Shown here piece after piece: positions 1 through 11,300 of a stretch of 64,000 nt of DNA. Source of the stretch: Nemertoderma westbladi (lineage: Eukaryota; Xenacoelomorpha; Nemertodermatida; Nemertodermatidae); the NCBI GenBank assembly GCA_032718475.1, contig JAUCBJ010005017.1, positions 1 through 64,000 on the forward strand, given 5' to 3'. The position numbers and the translations under genes are program-made. Position 1 is the stretch's first letter; each line of letters opens with the position of its first letter. The notes below the pieces were generated by a model, which worked only from the letters and a program-made list of their open reading frames with translations, did not search any database and was not told the DNA's origin.

Positions 1-1449
1 GTGTCCTTTAAGATGCGTCTCAAGAAAGTCATGGGCTGTCCACCATGCGTATTCACTCCATGAGGCTGCCAAAGTACAAGATTCTGCACTGGCTGGTCCT
101 CACGGCGAAAGCAATGCCCTGCAAAGCGGAGGCGATTTTGTTCTAGTGTCAAGCTTGGGGGAACCAATGAGACACCTCCAATGTTATATAGTGTCTGGTT
201 GGAGATGTGTGCATTGTACTTGACACAATGAACCCGGCGTAGCATTCTTGTGAATGTGCCATCCAGAGATTTGGTGTCCTCAGCAGTTAGAGCCCAGCAT
301 GGACTCCCATGTTTTGTTGACAAGCCGGCACAGCATTCTTAAAAATGCAGCTGCAATGCAGCATGCCGATCCTAGTAGTATGGACTCCCATAGAGGAGTA
401 CTGGAACTACTGCTGCTCTAAATAATCGGACCTTAAGTTTCCGATTAATTCTCGGTGACTTCCAAATCCTGGAAAGCCTATTCAAGGCTGCCCATGCCTT
501 CCCCTTACGTATATTCGAAGGTCCTCACCTGACTTCCGGATCCATGACCCCAGGTAACAGAAGTCGTCCACATGCTCAAGCATGCCACCCTTTGAGCTTA
601 TGCTCATCCGATCAGAGACTTGCTGAGAACTTTCAAAGTTAACTGTCAAAATTTTGGTCTTTCTGGAGTTAATAAAAAGACCAACACTAGAAGCAGCATG
701 TTCTAATGAGCTGAGGAGCCGTTGGGCTCCATCTAGTGATTCTGAGAGTACTCCTAAGTCATCAGACAAAGTCTAGATCAGTTAGGTACTTGGCAGGATT
801 TCCTCGACTTCTGGAGCCAGTAGGTGGAGTTATCATCACCCCATCACCATTATGATGATCTAAGGACATGCGTAGAACATAGTCAACCACAATTATGAAC
901 AAGAATGGTGCAAGTGTGTCTCCCTGGAGGACGCCCCATAACACTTCAAATGGTTCTGTGTCACCGTCAACAGTGGACACAAATGTTCTCGAACCATCGT
1001 ATACTGATCTGATTGCTGCAATAATTTCATCAGGAATCCCATATAATGAAAGTATGCTGTACATACGTGAGCGGGAGACTGAATCAAAGGCCTTGAAGAA
1101 GTCAACAAAGATAACAGCCAGATGCCTGTCTTTCTTTTTGATAACTCTTCAATTATCCTTCTAAGTGCCAAAATGGGCTCCATGGTCCCACGACCTTTAC
1201 GGAACCCATTCTGATTTCCACGGAGTAGTCTCTCAATGGGATCCCTGATGCGATTTAATAGAATTCTATTATATAGCTTTGCAGCAATCGAGATCAATGA
1301 GATTCCCCGAAAAGAACCATAGAGTGTTAGGTTGCCCTTCTTGGGAACTGGCACCAACTTATATGTTTTCATTTCTTGTGGGACTCTTGTTGTACGGTAC
1401 ATGTCTACTATGATGGGATAGATGAGCTTTAAACACTCAAGTATTTTAA
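1..1449 (-). pseudogene. LINE-A reverse transcriptase, broken
   Basis: RT blocks are readable in three minus-strand frames. 1402-893 has VPVPKKGN and NQNGFRKGRGT (RT fingers). 1064-762 has GVLQGDTLAPFLFIIVVDY (palm). 769-482 has GLFINSRKTKILTVNF and the YLGSWI motif that follows the active site in LINE RTs. The expected catalytic FADD stretch falls at the frame junction near 765-780 and is damaged. Bases 1-480 still translate to C-terminal LINE sequence after frame changes. This is a molecular fossil. Confidence 0.85.
311..379 (+). mobile_element. 69 bp retroposed insert with (TAG)n-type tail and 12 bp target duplication
   Basis: The 12-mer ATGGACTCCCAT occurs at 299-310 and again at 380-391, directly flanking this segment, so it is an insertion into LINE-A. 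The insert ends in TAGTAGT. A related segment lies at about 58795-58885 (shared GACAAGCCGGCACA and GCAGCTxCAATGCAGC blocks, again ending in TAGTAGTAGT). It has no coding capacity. It may be a very short SINE or a 5'-truncated LINE 3' end; the family C LINE also ends in a TAG repeat at 44611-44622. Confidence 0.75.
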
Positions 1450-2519
1450 CACGTTAGCTGCGGATTGAGCACCGGTGCACAATTCGTGTTTTAACTTTAC
1501 TGCGGCAGGTTTTACTCCCTGTCAACTTCTTACTGCGGATTGAGCACCGGTGAACATGACCTGTGCAACCCTGTAGTGCGGAGCTATTTTGGCTTGGTTA
1601 GCCCTTAGTGCGGAGGCTATAAGTTGAGCACCGGTGCTCAAATACATCAGCTGTTGTCATATTCGGTATCTGTGACCTTTGTATGACTCATATATATATT
1701 TTTTTTGGGTTTGTGCACCGGTGCACAATCCGCACTACACAAGTGCCAGTGCGGATTGAGCGCCGGTGCTCAATATTTCCACTTATATAAATATGGCGGG
1801 ATTTTTAAAATGCTCTACTGTAGCATTAGCTATTAGGCCTATTTGATTTAGTTCATTGTTAGTTAAGCAATAACAACTGTTTAACTGTTATACTTTTCAT
1901 GTATTAATTTATATTGCATGAGCAAATGTGCTGTAACAATAACAATGTTATTTTATATTGTTTTACTTTATAAATGTTTTTAAAACCCAAATAATTGATT
2001 GAGGTGGGGGGGGGGGGGGGGGTCGTTAAACTGCAGACATTATCTACTATGGGGTTACCCCCTGAAATTTCGAAAGTGGCCAAAAGTAATTTACTAATGT
2101 GATGGGATAATTATTGGTACAGTTTTGAAAATTGTTAACTCCTGTAAGAGTAAAATCATAAAAAATATATAAAATTTTGATGAAATTCAAACCACTATCT
2201 CTGGACTGGACGGAGCTATTGAGATGCGGTTTTTTCTATGGTGGTTCTCCATTGTTTTATAAATACAATGATAGTGAATTTGAGCACCGGTGCCCAAAGG
2301 CATTCCCACAAAATGTAATTAACAAAAAGTAATTTGTTGAGCACCGGCGCACAATCCGCAGTTGAGGAACTGCACAGGAATGTTCACCGGTGCACAATCC
2401 GCACTAACTAAACGCCAAGCCTCAAATCCTGCCGCAGTCATGGAACAGCACATGGTTGTTCACCGGTGCACAATCCGCAGTAACAAAGAACCAGTGGTTT
2501 CGGAGCTGCAGCTAACGTG
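1450..2519. mobile_element. TTAA-flanked non-autonomous transposon (piggyBac-like MITE) with internal palindromic repeats
   Basis: The element starts CACGTTAGCTGC and ends with the reverse complement GCAGCTAACGTG. It is bounded by TTAA at 1446-1449 and 2520-2523. Removing it and one TTAA rejoins the interrupted LINE-A sequence. TTAA duplication is the hallmark of the piggyBac superfamily; the TIR does not begin CCC as many do. Inside are about nine copies of a palindrome-centred motif, GAGCACCGGTGC followed by ACAATCCGCA, in both orientations (for example near 1461, 1534, 1626, 1713, 1751, 2281, 2338, 2381, 2456). No transposase frame is present. A 17-base G run lies at 2006-2022. Confidence 0.85.
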
Positions 2520-2587
2520 TTAAAGACCTCAGGGGGAACACCATCTACTCCACTGGCACGATTGGTCTTAATGCTCTTTGCAGCAGC

Positions 2588-3926
2588 CTACACTTCTGCA
2601 AAGGAGATATCGCCAATGGGAATATCTGGGAGTACAGACTCAGACACTTTTACTTCTATAAAGTTATCAGGCAATACCCTGTCATTATTGAGGAGCTTTT
2701 CAAAGTGGGCCTTCCAACCATTGAGGCGATCGGCTGGTGATTCAGCCTTAACCTTGGTGGTTGGTTGGCTTTTCCGCCCAGTATGCAAGTTGATCGATTT
2801 CCATGCCTGAGATGATTGCCTGCTGTCGTCAGCATCATTGATGGCATCAACCTGTTGATTTATTAGCTCCTGTAGATTAACAGAGTACTGCCTGTTCAGG
2901 GACCTAGATGCAGCCTTAACTGCATTCTTGGCCGCTGTAGTCTGTTTGAGTCGGGACTCTATCTGCGCCTTAGATAGGTCATTTCGGCACTTCTGGATTT
3001 TGTTGTCAGTCCAGGGGGCCCTTTTCCTGTTTCGAGGGTATACAGGATCTGTTTCTGCAGCTGCTAACTTAACTGCTTCTGTGAAGGCAGTATAGCCCTC
3101 ACAGTGATCTGCCGCCTCAGAGGCAAGAACACATACCTGTTGCTCAGCTGTAGTGTGAAACTGGATCTCACACTTGGCTGTTGCAACAGTCATGCCGCGG
3201 CAAGGCAGATTTTGTTGTTCTACTAGCACGCAGACTAAGTCTTACCTTGGCCACAATAAGGCGGTGATCACTGGAGAAGGGTCGAAGTGTAAATGCATTA
3301 CAGTCTTGTATAGAGCTCCTGTACTTCCTACGAAACAGAATATGGTCTATCTGGGACTTGTGACCACTGGGTCCACTATGAGTCCATAGCTTTCCAGTTC
3401 GCTTCTTGAACTGGGTTCCAGCCGAAAACAATCCATTTCCTGAGATAAAATCCTGAAGATGGACGGAATTTCGGTTGACACTATTGCTGTAGACCCAGGG
3501 CGATGTAGGTGATTGATGCAGACTTGCATTAAAGTCTCCCAGGAATGTTAAGAATGCATGCTGATCCACTCCATCAGTAGCTGCTTGTAGATTGTGGTAG
3601 AAATTTTCCACCTCCTCTACAGGGGCAACACTAGTTGGAGAGTAGCACACAATCAGAACCACCTAAGGAAACTTCTTAGCCAGTCTTCCAGAACATGAGA
3701 AGTGGCAACGGATGATGCGGTTAGAGATTTGGTCTATTTTGTCCAATGCTGCATGTGCAGTTGGATTCATCAATAGACCAATACCACCATTGCCACTATC
3801 ATCTACTGACGCGAGGGCGATTCGCCAACCGCCCCCCATGTCCTTAATCAGAACCTCATCAGTCTGTCCAGTCTGCGTTCGGTGCTCTTGAACACCCACT
3901 GCGCTAAGAGAAAGCTTATCTGCCAA
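2588..3926 (-). pseudogene. LINE-A apurinic endonuclease-like domain and linker (broken)
   Basis: Endonuclease motifs of the exonuclease/endonuclease/phosphatase fold are visible: VQEHRT near the N-terminus, GDFNASL (catalytic Asp/Asn) and SSDHRLIVAKVRLSL near the end. In LINEs this domain nicks target DNA to prime reverse transcription. A TAG at 3663-3665 separates the two endonuclease parts in the same frame, and a frame change near 3200 joins to the linker at 2588-3229, which ends in the conserved stretch just before the RT. The order matches the intact-looking family C copy at 41.8-44.6 kb. Confidence 0.85.
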
Positions 3927-4000
3927 GGCAGTCAGCTCACTCCATAGTGGGGGGTTGGGGGGTGATTTTTTGCCGAGTCAGCTCTCGGGGCAAATACCAC

Positions 4001-4822
4001 ACCCTGGTTTGCCGTTCCACAGGGTGGGTGTCGCAGTGGAGTCAGATATGAGGCCCATCACCCGTATCTACTCTGGCGCACATGACCCACCATTGGCTGT
4101 GCAGCTCATCTGCTGGGTCATGCCCTGTACCCATGCTGCCAGGTGCAGGTCGCAGTGAAGTGCACTCAGAGTGAACATGAGAACACTCTACTCCTGGCCA
4201 GGCCATATACCCCTGCAGCAAAGTATATGGGTCCTTAATCCAGGACCAACGGCGTCCTTATCCCAGAACGAAGGGGGTCCTAGTTACAAGACCAGATTTG
4301 CCCTAGTAAGAGGGTCTATGCAGCTACAGGTGGCACCTCCTTTATGCTGCATGGAGGTGGCAGGTTTTCTTGATCAATGACCTAGAATACCTGACCTGAC
4401 AAAATTGATGACAGATGACAGATTGATACGCAAAGCCGGGTACACTACATATATACATACAAACAATACACGACACACATACAATGCTCACTTCTAAAAC
4501 GAGCATTGTAGCAAAGTCGGTGCCCAAATTCAGCACCACCCTACAGCCGACAGACCCAACGAATGACACTTGCCAGCCACTACTATCGTAGAACTGACCA
4601 CAACCAACCAGTGATGATCTTATTCAATGGCATCCAGCTGGTGCGAGGAAAGTGTAGATCACCCATTGCATTCCCGAAACGCCAGTTTAAAGACATAGTT
4701 TTGAACATGCAGATTGATTGGTTACATTATAACGAGAGGGTGGGATGGGGTGGGGGTCGGGGTGGGGGGGAGGGGGGGGGGGGGGGGGGTGTGTTGCTTA
4801 TTAAATGACGAATTTTATAATT
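4001..4822. other. No gene seen; possible LINE-A 5' region and G-rich tract
   Basis: GC-richer sequence at 4000-4400 may be the 5' untranslated end of LINE-A. A G-rich block at 4736-4789 ends in an 18-base G run. The glycine-rich reading frame over it is an artefact of the G tract. Confidence 0.4.
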
Positions 4823-6168
4823 TCCATTTGGAGTGCTCATTTTTATCCAGATGAGGTCATAAATACTCAAGTCAGTGGTAAAAAATTTTCAGTGAAACGT
4901 TGGCATCTAGACTATAGATGTGCCTCAAATCACTTTTATAAAGACCCCCTTACCGCTATTGATCGCGGTGGCTTGCACTTCTTGATGTCGTATTAAATTT
5001 ATTTTGGGTGTTTTGGAATCGCAAGAAGTGATTTGGTGGGTTAGTCACCTTCAAAATGTTTGTAGAGTAATTAATTATCGAGATATTACACAAAAAGGTG
5101 TAGCGCGGCTCAATCCAATGTAGGTGTGAGCGTGCGACTATGTCAGATAGGAATTTCACGTAAAGTAAGACGTCCACTTATCGTATCGAATCAATAATTA
5201 CATTCGAACAGCAATCATCGTTTAGTGGGGGCAAACGCTTTCAAACTGAATGTAGCGTGATTAGTTTTCGATATAAGGGCACCAAATGTATTGGCTGCCA
5301 CAATCAATAGAAGCAGGAATGTTGAATTGAAACGCCTATACATTTTAGGCCTATCTCGATAATCACTCTTCACTGAATTTTGAAGGTGTCCAGTCCACTA
5401 CAACTGTCTACCCCCAATAAACCGATCATTGCGGTTCGAATCAGGGTTTGAAAAAGCAATGTTTTATTTCAAAAACTACAAAACAAAGTGTTTCTTTTTA
5501 ATATATATTATATATGATATATATTTCGTCTTTTATCGTTTTTTTTTTTAATGTATATATATGTATTTAAATATGTTGGTTGACCCATTTTTCAGGAATG
5601 ACTTGTTGTATATGTTATTTGATTTCATACTGCGTCGTCCAATACAATCTAGAAATTGGCCCAACTCAATCAATAACTTCAAACTTAAACACCAAATGTG
5701 AAAATTCAAATCATTATGTACATATTAAATTAAAAAAAATACAAAAATACAAAAAAAGGTTTTATTTAAAAAAAAACTACGAAAAAAAACAAGCAATTGA
5801 AAAAAAAAAACAATTCCAACCCGGTTCGAATGAGACAATTGTTGATTCGATGCGATAGACGTTTTATTTTAGTGAAATTCCTATCAGAGATTGACACAGT
5901 CGCTCCTACATTGGATTGAGCCGCGCTACACCTTTTTGTGTAATATCTCGATAATTAATTACTCTACAAACATTTTGAAGGTGACTAACCCACCAAATCA
6001 CTTCTTGCGATTCCAAAACACCAAAAATAAATTTAATACGACATCAAGAAGTGCAAAATATCGATTTTACCCAACCGCAGCTACCGCGATCAATAGCGGT
6101 TTGGCGCTCATTTACCACTGACTTTTTCCGCACTTGACTTTAACCTCTTCCGGATAAAAATGTCGCCT
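4823..6168. mobile_element. Long inverted-repeat (fold-back type) transposon, no coding capacity
   Basis: The two arms are inverted copies. The block CCGCTATTGATCGCGG at 4952 is mirrored at about 6090, and the stretch from CACTTCTTG to the CTACATTGGATTGAGCCGCG region (about 4975-5125) reappears reverse-complemented at 5905-6050. Similarity continues inward (5150-5215 versus 5820-5900) and outward to CATTTTTATCC near both ends, giving arms of about 390 bp around an unrelated AT-rich centre. No transposase is visible. Exact ends and target duplication could not be fixed. Confidence 0.75.
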
Positions 6169-6185
6169 CCACATTATATTATTAA

Positions 6186-6895
6186 CCCTTAAACTGGTGA
6201 CGATTTTTCTAAAACGCCATCTCCACTTGGTGAAAACTCAAATATAAGTTTTGCGATTGTTAGTTCTACTTGGTGGGAATTATTGATAAAATCTATTCTG
6301 ACTTGGTGTAAACTCATATATGAGTTACAGTAAAACCGGTCTGACTTGGTATCAACTCACATATGAGTTTCGGCTATACTTTTGGTTATCAGCTCCCAGG
6401 AAGGTGGCATTTACTTTTCTGTCAACGTCACCAGGCCCATTGTATTGGGCATGTTGATGAGCTTTGCAACAGTAGTTGAATCGACTCCAGACGAACAGTA
6501 TATGCTAAACAACACGGTAGTAAAGTGTGGGAAAATTGTCTAATTTAATCTAATGGCCGTTTCATTGTTATAAGTCACAGAAACAAACTGTATGCACCAG
6601 GTTGAAGGTCATTTTCTCCTCTTTCAGATGATATATATTATATCTCTCACCAAGGAGGAATAGCAAAAAAAACATAATCTCTAGTCTCTACCAAGTCCAG
6701 TCGATGGCTCATAAACTCATATATGAGTTTTCACCAAGTGAACTAATTCTTCTTAAAAAAGAACCATCAAGAGGGAATAGACTTGAGAGAACTCAAATAT
6801 GAGTTCTCACCAAGTCAGATAATACCATTAGAAAAATTCCCACCAAGTGGAATTGGCCCTCCCAACACTCATATGAGTTTTCACCAGTTTAAGGG
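6186..6895. mobile_element. piggyBac-like MITE with TTAA target duplication and repeated palindromes
   Basis: A perfect 15 bp terminal inverted repeat, CCCTTAAACTGGTGA, lies at both ends and is bounded by TTAA at 6182-6185 and 6896-6899. TTAA plus a CCC start is typical of piggyBac-type elements. At 710 bp it has no transposase. The interior repeatedly contains ACTCATATATGAGTTTTCACC and its partner ACTTGGTGAAAACTC (near 6220-6250, 6300-6320, 6350-6370, 6710-6745, 6785-6825, 6865-6885). This is a palindromic array laid out like the one in the 1450-2519 element but with a different motif. Confidence 0.9.
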
Positions 6896-6899
6896 TTAA

Positions 6900-7521
6900 G
6901 AAGCGGTCTAGGATTACACACACGCCCACATTGTGAAATTTAGGGATAGGGAATTGTGGAATAGGGATGTTAATAATTATTATTATTTATAAGGGAAATG
7001 AGCAGGTTATATACAGCGACGTGTTATTATCTAAACAAAGACGAAATAATGAGTGTCAAGTCAATTCATTTAGCACATGCTAATGCTAATGTGCAACTTT
7101 TTGACGGTGAATTTTGATTGCACCTAGAGCCCCCCCCCCCCCCCCCCCCCCATCCCCTCCCCTTACATATTGAAGAGTGACAATAATAAACTTCCTCCAA
7201 CTGTACTCCTATTGCACTGATCGTAAAATAAGCTAATTTAAACAAAGTCTAGGAGATCTCATTATAATCCATTGTGTATCAGATTCACAATATGTATATT
7301 TTTATTAATGTATAATAAAAATGTTGTATAATTGTATAATATTAGTTTCACGTTAAAACTTTGGCAGTGGGATGATATTTTCATGTAATTAAACATAATT
7401 ATCCGTGCGTAAAGAATTAGTAATAGGCTTATATAAAAGGAGAAAGGTGGAGCCAACTGCAGTCGCAGTTAGTAAGTAATATTATTATACATGTAATAAA
7501 TAGGTAGTAAAACAGACCCAC
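6900..7521. other. Noncoding, intron 3 side of the aldehyde dehydrogenase gene
   Basis: AT-rich sequence with a 22-base C run at 7130-7151. No further aldehyde dehydrogenase exon was found between here and base 1, so the 3' exons must lie beyond the left edge, unless the gene is truncated. Confidence 0.6.
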
Positions 7522-7876
7522 CTCAGTAGAGCCGGTAAAGGCGATCTTATTAACGTGCGGGTGGTCCACCAAGGCCCCACCAGCAGTGGGTCCGTAACCC
7601 GGTACAACGTTAACCACGCCGGGAGGGAAACCGGCCTCGCGGGTCAGCTCGGCTATGTGCAACGCCGTTAGGGGCGTCTGCTCCGCGGGTTTCATCACCA
7701 CGGTGGTCCCACAGGCCAGCGCCGGCGCCAGTTTCCATGCCTGCATGAGCGCGGGGAAGTTCCAGGGGATTATCTGACCGACTACGCCGACCGGTTCGTG
7801 GCGGGTGTATACGAAGAAGTTCCCGTCGGTAGGAATAGTCTGGCCGTGGATCTTGTCGGCCCAACCCGCATAGTAT
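7522..7876 (-). CDS. ALDH2-like: Mitochondrial-type aldehyde dehydrogenase, coding exon 3
   Basis: Encodes the cofactor-binding core of an NAD-dependent aldehyde dehydrogenase, which oxidises aldehydes such as acetaldehyde to acids. Visible family motifs in order: [70 protein letters not shown] and AFTGSTE (Rossmann-fold glycine loop). The acceptor AG lies at 7878-7877 and the donor GT at 7521-7520. The exon starts in phase 2, completing an Arg codon from exon 2, and ends in phase 0 after STE, a plausible family splice point. The next exon, with the ELGGK glutamate and catalytic cysteine, is not in the window. The reading frame is intact. Confidence 0.95.
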
Positions 7877-8039
7877 CTGGTGATGTAATAATGACGGAGA
7901 GAAAATAAAAGTAGAGAAATAAGTTAAGTGAATAAATATTATAAATAATATAATAAATAATTATGTAACAATGGTGATGGAGCTTTGGTCTGTAAGCAAA
8001 GCAAAAGCAAACAGTCGGCCGAAGCCGGAGGCGACCCAA

Positions 8040-8246
8040 AGGCTCCTCTTTCGATAGCTGCTACCCGAGGGTAGGGTTGGGCGCTACTCCTATCCCAAGA
8101 TTTGCTCCCAGTTATTTAACTGGTACTTAACTGGTATTCATTTTATCGACCCCAGTGGATGAAAGGCTGAGTGGACCCTGTCGGGGGTGAACCTAAAACC
8201 AATAGATTGCAGGCCCGGCGCTCAACCAACTGAACTACCCCGCCTT
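8040..8246 (-). mobile_element. tRNA-derived SINE
   Basis: Read on the minus strand, the segment opens GGCGGGGTAGTTCAGTTGG, with a good RNA polymerase III A box (TAGTTCAGTTGG). About 35 bases on comes a B-box-like GGTTCACCCCC. A tRNA-unrelated body of about 140 bp follows. It cannot be a functional tRNA, because the arms after the A box do not fold correctly. It sits in the aldehyde dehydrogenase intron in the same orientation as the gene. Confidence 0.75.
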
Positions 8247-8384
8247 TCGTTTGGTCTGTAGGTTTAATAAATGGAATGAAAATACCGGTAAACAAAATCA
8301 ATGATCATTATAAAATACGAGATCAAATAAAACTTTACATGTTATTCCAGATTTGATAAAAAAAATGATCATTTAGTGAAATAT

Positions 8385-11300
8385 AGTGCCTGCCTACTAA
8401 CGGATAACCATTCTATATATAGTGCCTAACTACTAACGGATAACCATTCTATAGTGCCTAACTACTAACGGATAACTATTCTATAGTGCCTAACTACTAA
8501 CGGATAACCATTCTATAGTGCCTAACTACTAACGGATAGGCTAACCATTCTATAGTGCCTAACTACTAACGGATAACTATTCTATAGTGCCTAACTACTA
8601 ACGGATAACTAACTATTCTATAGTGCCTAAACATTCTATAGTGCCTAACTACTAACGGATAACCATTCTATAGTGCCTAACTACTAACGGATAACTATTA
8701 TATAGTGCCTAACTACTAACAGATAACTAACTATTATATAGTGCCTAACCATTCTATAGTGCCTAACTACTAACGGATAACTATTCTATAGTGCCTAACT
8801 ACTAACGGATAACTATTCTATAGTGCCTAACTACTAACGGATAACCATTCTATAGTGCCTAACCATTCTATAGTGCCTAACTACTAACGGATAACTATTC
8901 TATAGTGCCTAACTACTAACGGATAACATTTCTATAGTGCCTAACTACTAACGGATAACTATTCTTAGTGCCTAACTACTAACGGATACCATTCTATAGT
9001 GCCTAACCATTCTATAGTGCCTAACTACTAACGGACTCTATAGTGCCTAACTACTAAAGGAGAATCTACTATTCTATAGTGCCTAGCTACTAACGGATAA
9101 CTACTATTCTATAGTGCCTAACTACTAACGGATAACCATTCTATAGTGCCTAACTACTAACGGACTCTATAGTGCCTAACTACTAAAGGAGAATCTACTA
9201 TTCTATAGTGCCTAGCTACTAACGGATAACTACTATTCTATAGTGCCTAACTACTAACGGATAACTATTTTATAGTGCCTAACTACTAACGGATAACTAC
9301 TAATCTATAGTGCCTAACTACTAACGGATAACTATTTTATAGTGCCTAACTACTAACGGATAACTATTCTATAGTGCCTAACTACTAACGGATAACCATC
9401 ATTCTATTGTGCCTAACTACTAACGGATAACTACTATTCTATAGTGCCTAACTACTAACGGATAACTATTCTATAGTGCCTAACTATTAACGGATAACTA
9501 TTCTATAGTGCCTAACTACTAACGGATAACTACTATTCTATAGTCCCTAACTACTAACGGATAACTATTCTTAGTGCCTAACTACTAACGGATACCATTC
9601 TATAGTGCCTAACCATTCTATAGTGCCTAACTACTAACGGACTCTATAGTGCCTAACTACTAAAGGAGAATCTACTATTCTATAGTGCCTAGCTACTAAC
9701 GGATAACTACTATTCTATAGTGCCTAACTACTAACGGATAACTATTCTATAGTGCCTAACTACTAACGGATAACTATTTTATAGTGCCTAACTACTAACG
9801 GATAACTACTATTCTATAGTGCCTAACTACTAACGGATAACTATTTTATAGTGCCTAACTACTAACGGATAACTATTCTATAGTGCCTAACTACTAACGG
9901 ATAACCATCATTCTATTGTGCCTAACTACTAACGGATAACTACTATTCTATAGTGCCTAACTACTAACGGATAACTATTCTATAGTGCCTAACTATTAAC
10001 GGATAACTATTCTATAGTGCCTAACTACTAACGGATAACTACTATTCTATAGTCCCTAACTACTAACGGATAACTAACTATTCTATAGTGCCTAAACATT
10101 CTATAGTGCCTAACTACTAACGGATAACCATTCTATAGTGTCTAACTACTAACGGATAACTATTCTATAGTGCCTAACTACTAACGGATAACCATTCTAT
10201 AGTGCCTAACCATTCTATAGTGCCTAACTACTAACGGATAACCATTCTATAGTGCCTAACTACTAACGGATAAGTTATCCGTTAGTAGTTAGGCGCTATA
10301 GAATAGTAATTCTATAGTGCTAACTACTAACGGATAACTATTCCATGGTGCCTAACTACTAACAGATAACCATTCTATAGTGCCTAACCATTCTATAGTG
10401 CCTAACTACTAACGGATAACCATTCTATAGTGCCTAACTACTAACGGATAAGTTATCCGTTAGTAGTTAGTAGTGCTGCGAACTGAAACTGAAACTGAAC
10501 TGGAACTGAAATCGAACTGAAATTGTTTTGGGCATTTTTTCTGAACTGGAACTGGAACTGAAACTTTAATTTTTTTAAAACTGAAACTGAAACTAGAACT
10601 GAAACGTGATATATTGAAATACTGGAACTGGAACTAGAACTGAATTCCTGAAAATTGAAAACTGGAAGTAATAAATTGAAAATAAATGTAAACATAAATT
10701 ACAATATGCCCCCCCAGGGAATAAAAAAAACAAAACAATACGGTTACGGCATAAGTAAAGGCCTGTTTTCAGCTCCTCCCAGCGGAGTTTGTAATTATTA
10801 ACTTTTGGGAAGGTATTGCAAATGTTAATATTACCTGCACTTCCTTGCGGTGGTTTATATATGTATTATTCCTATATTCTGTCAATCAAATTACAACTAC
10901 TATAATTATTATTCAGTTATTGTAGGATAATAATTAATATTCGTATAATTCTGGAATTCTCAACACTGGCCCATAAATATAAATATATACAGTTAGTACT
11001 GAATATATATACAGTATTGTGGTTGCTATAGGATGACAGCGGTAGGCCTTCTTATTACTTATTATTGTTATGAAACTTGAATTGAAACTGAAACTATTTT
11101 TTTTCCGGAACTGGAACTGGAACTTAAATAAACAGCCTCATTCAAACTGAAACTAGAACTGAAACTGAAACTATTTTTTTTTGGAAACTGTAACTGGAAC
11201 TGGAACTGAAATAAATAGGTTTATTCGAACTGAAACTGGAACTGAAACTGAAACTAGTCAAATATTGATTCAGTTCGCAGCACTAGTAGTTAGGCGCTAT

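Larger units (their letters stand above)
1..4000 (-). mobile_element. LINE family A, decayed copy 1 (APE endonuclease + reverse transcriptase), cut by window edge
   Basis: A non-LTR retrotransposon read on the minus strand. Endonuclease-like frames lie at 3926-3168, a linker at 3229-2588, and reverse transcriptase pieces from 2588 down to about 480; C-terminal LINE sequence continues to base 1. The frames carry stops and shifts, including an in-frame TAG at 3663-3665 between the two endonuclease halves, so the copy is dead. It is interrupted by a TTAA-flanked element (1450-2519) and by a 69 bp insertion (311-379). Related copies lie at 45130-45400, 53864-55070 and 58706-58790, and family C at 41735-44623 shares the RT motif GVLQGDTLAP. 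The exact LINE clade is not assigned. The 5' boundary is uncertain; 4000-4400 may be its 5' UTR. Confidence 0.9.

Noticed and set aside
4563-4808. Glycine-rich small protein
   Set aside because: The glycine run is a poly-G tract, with no other support.
10453-10695. Ser/Phe-Gln repeat protein on the minus strand
   Set aside because: Translation of the GGAACT simple repeat in the hAT-like element.
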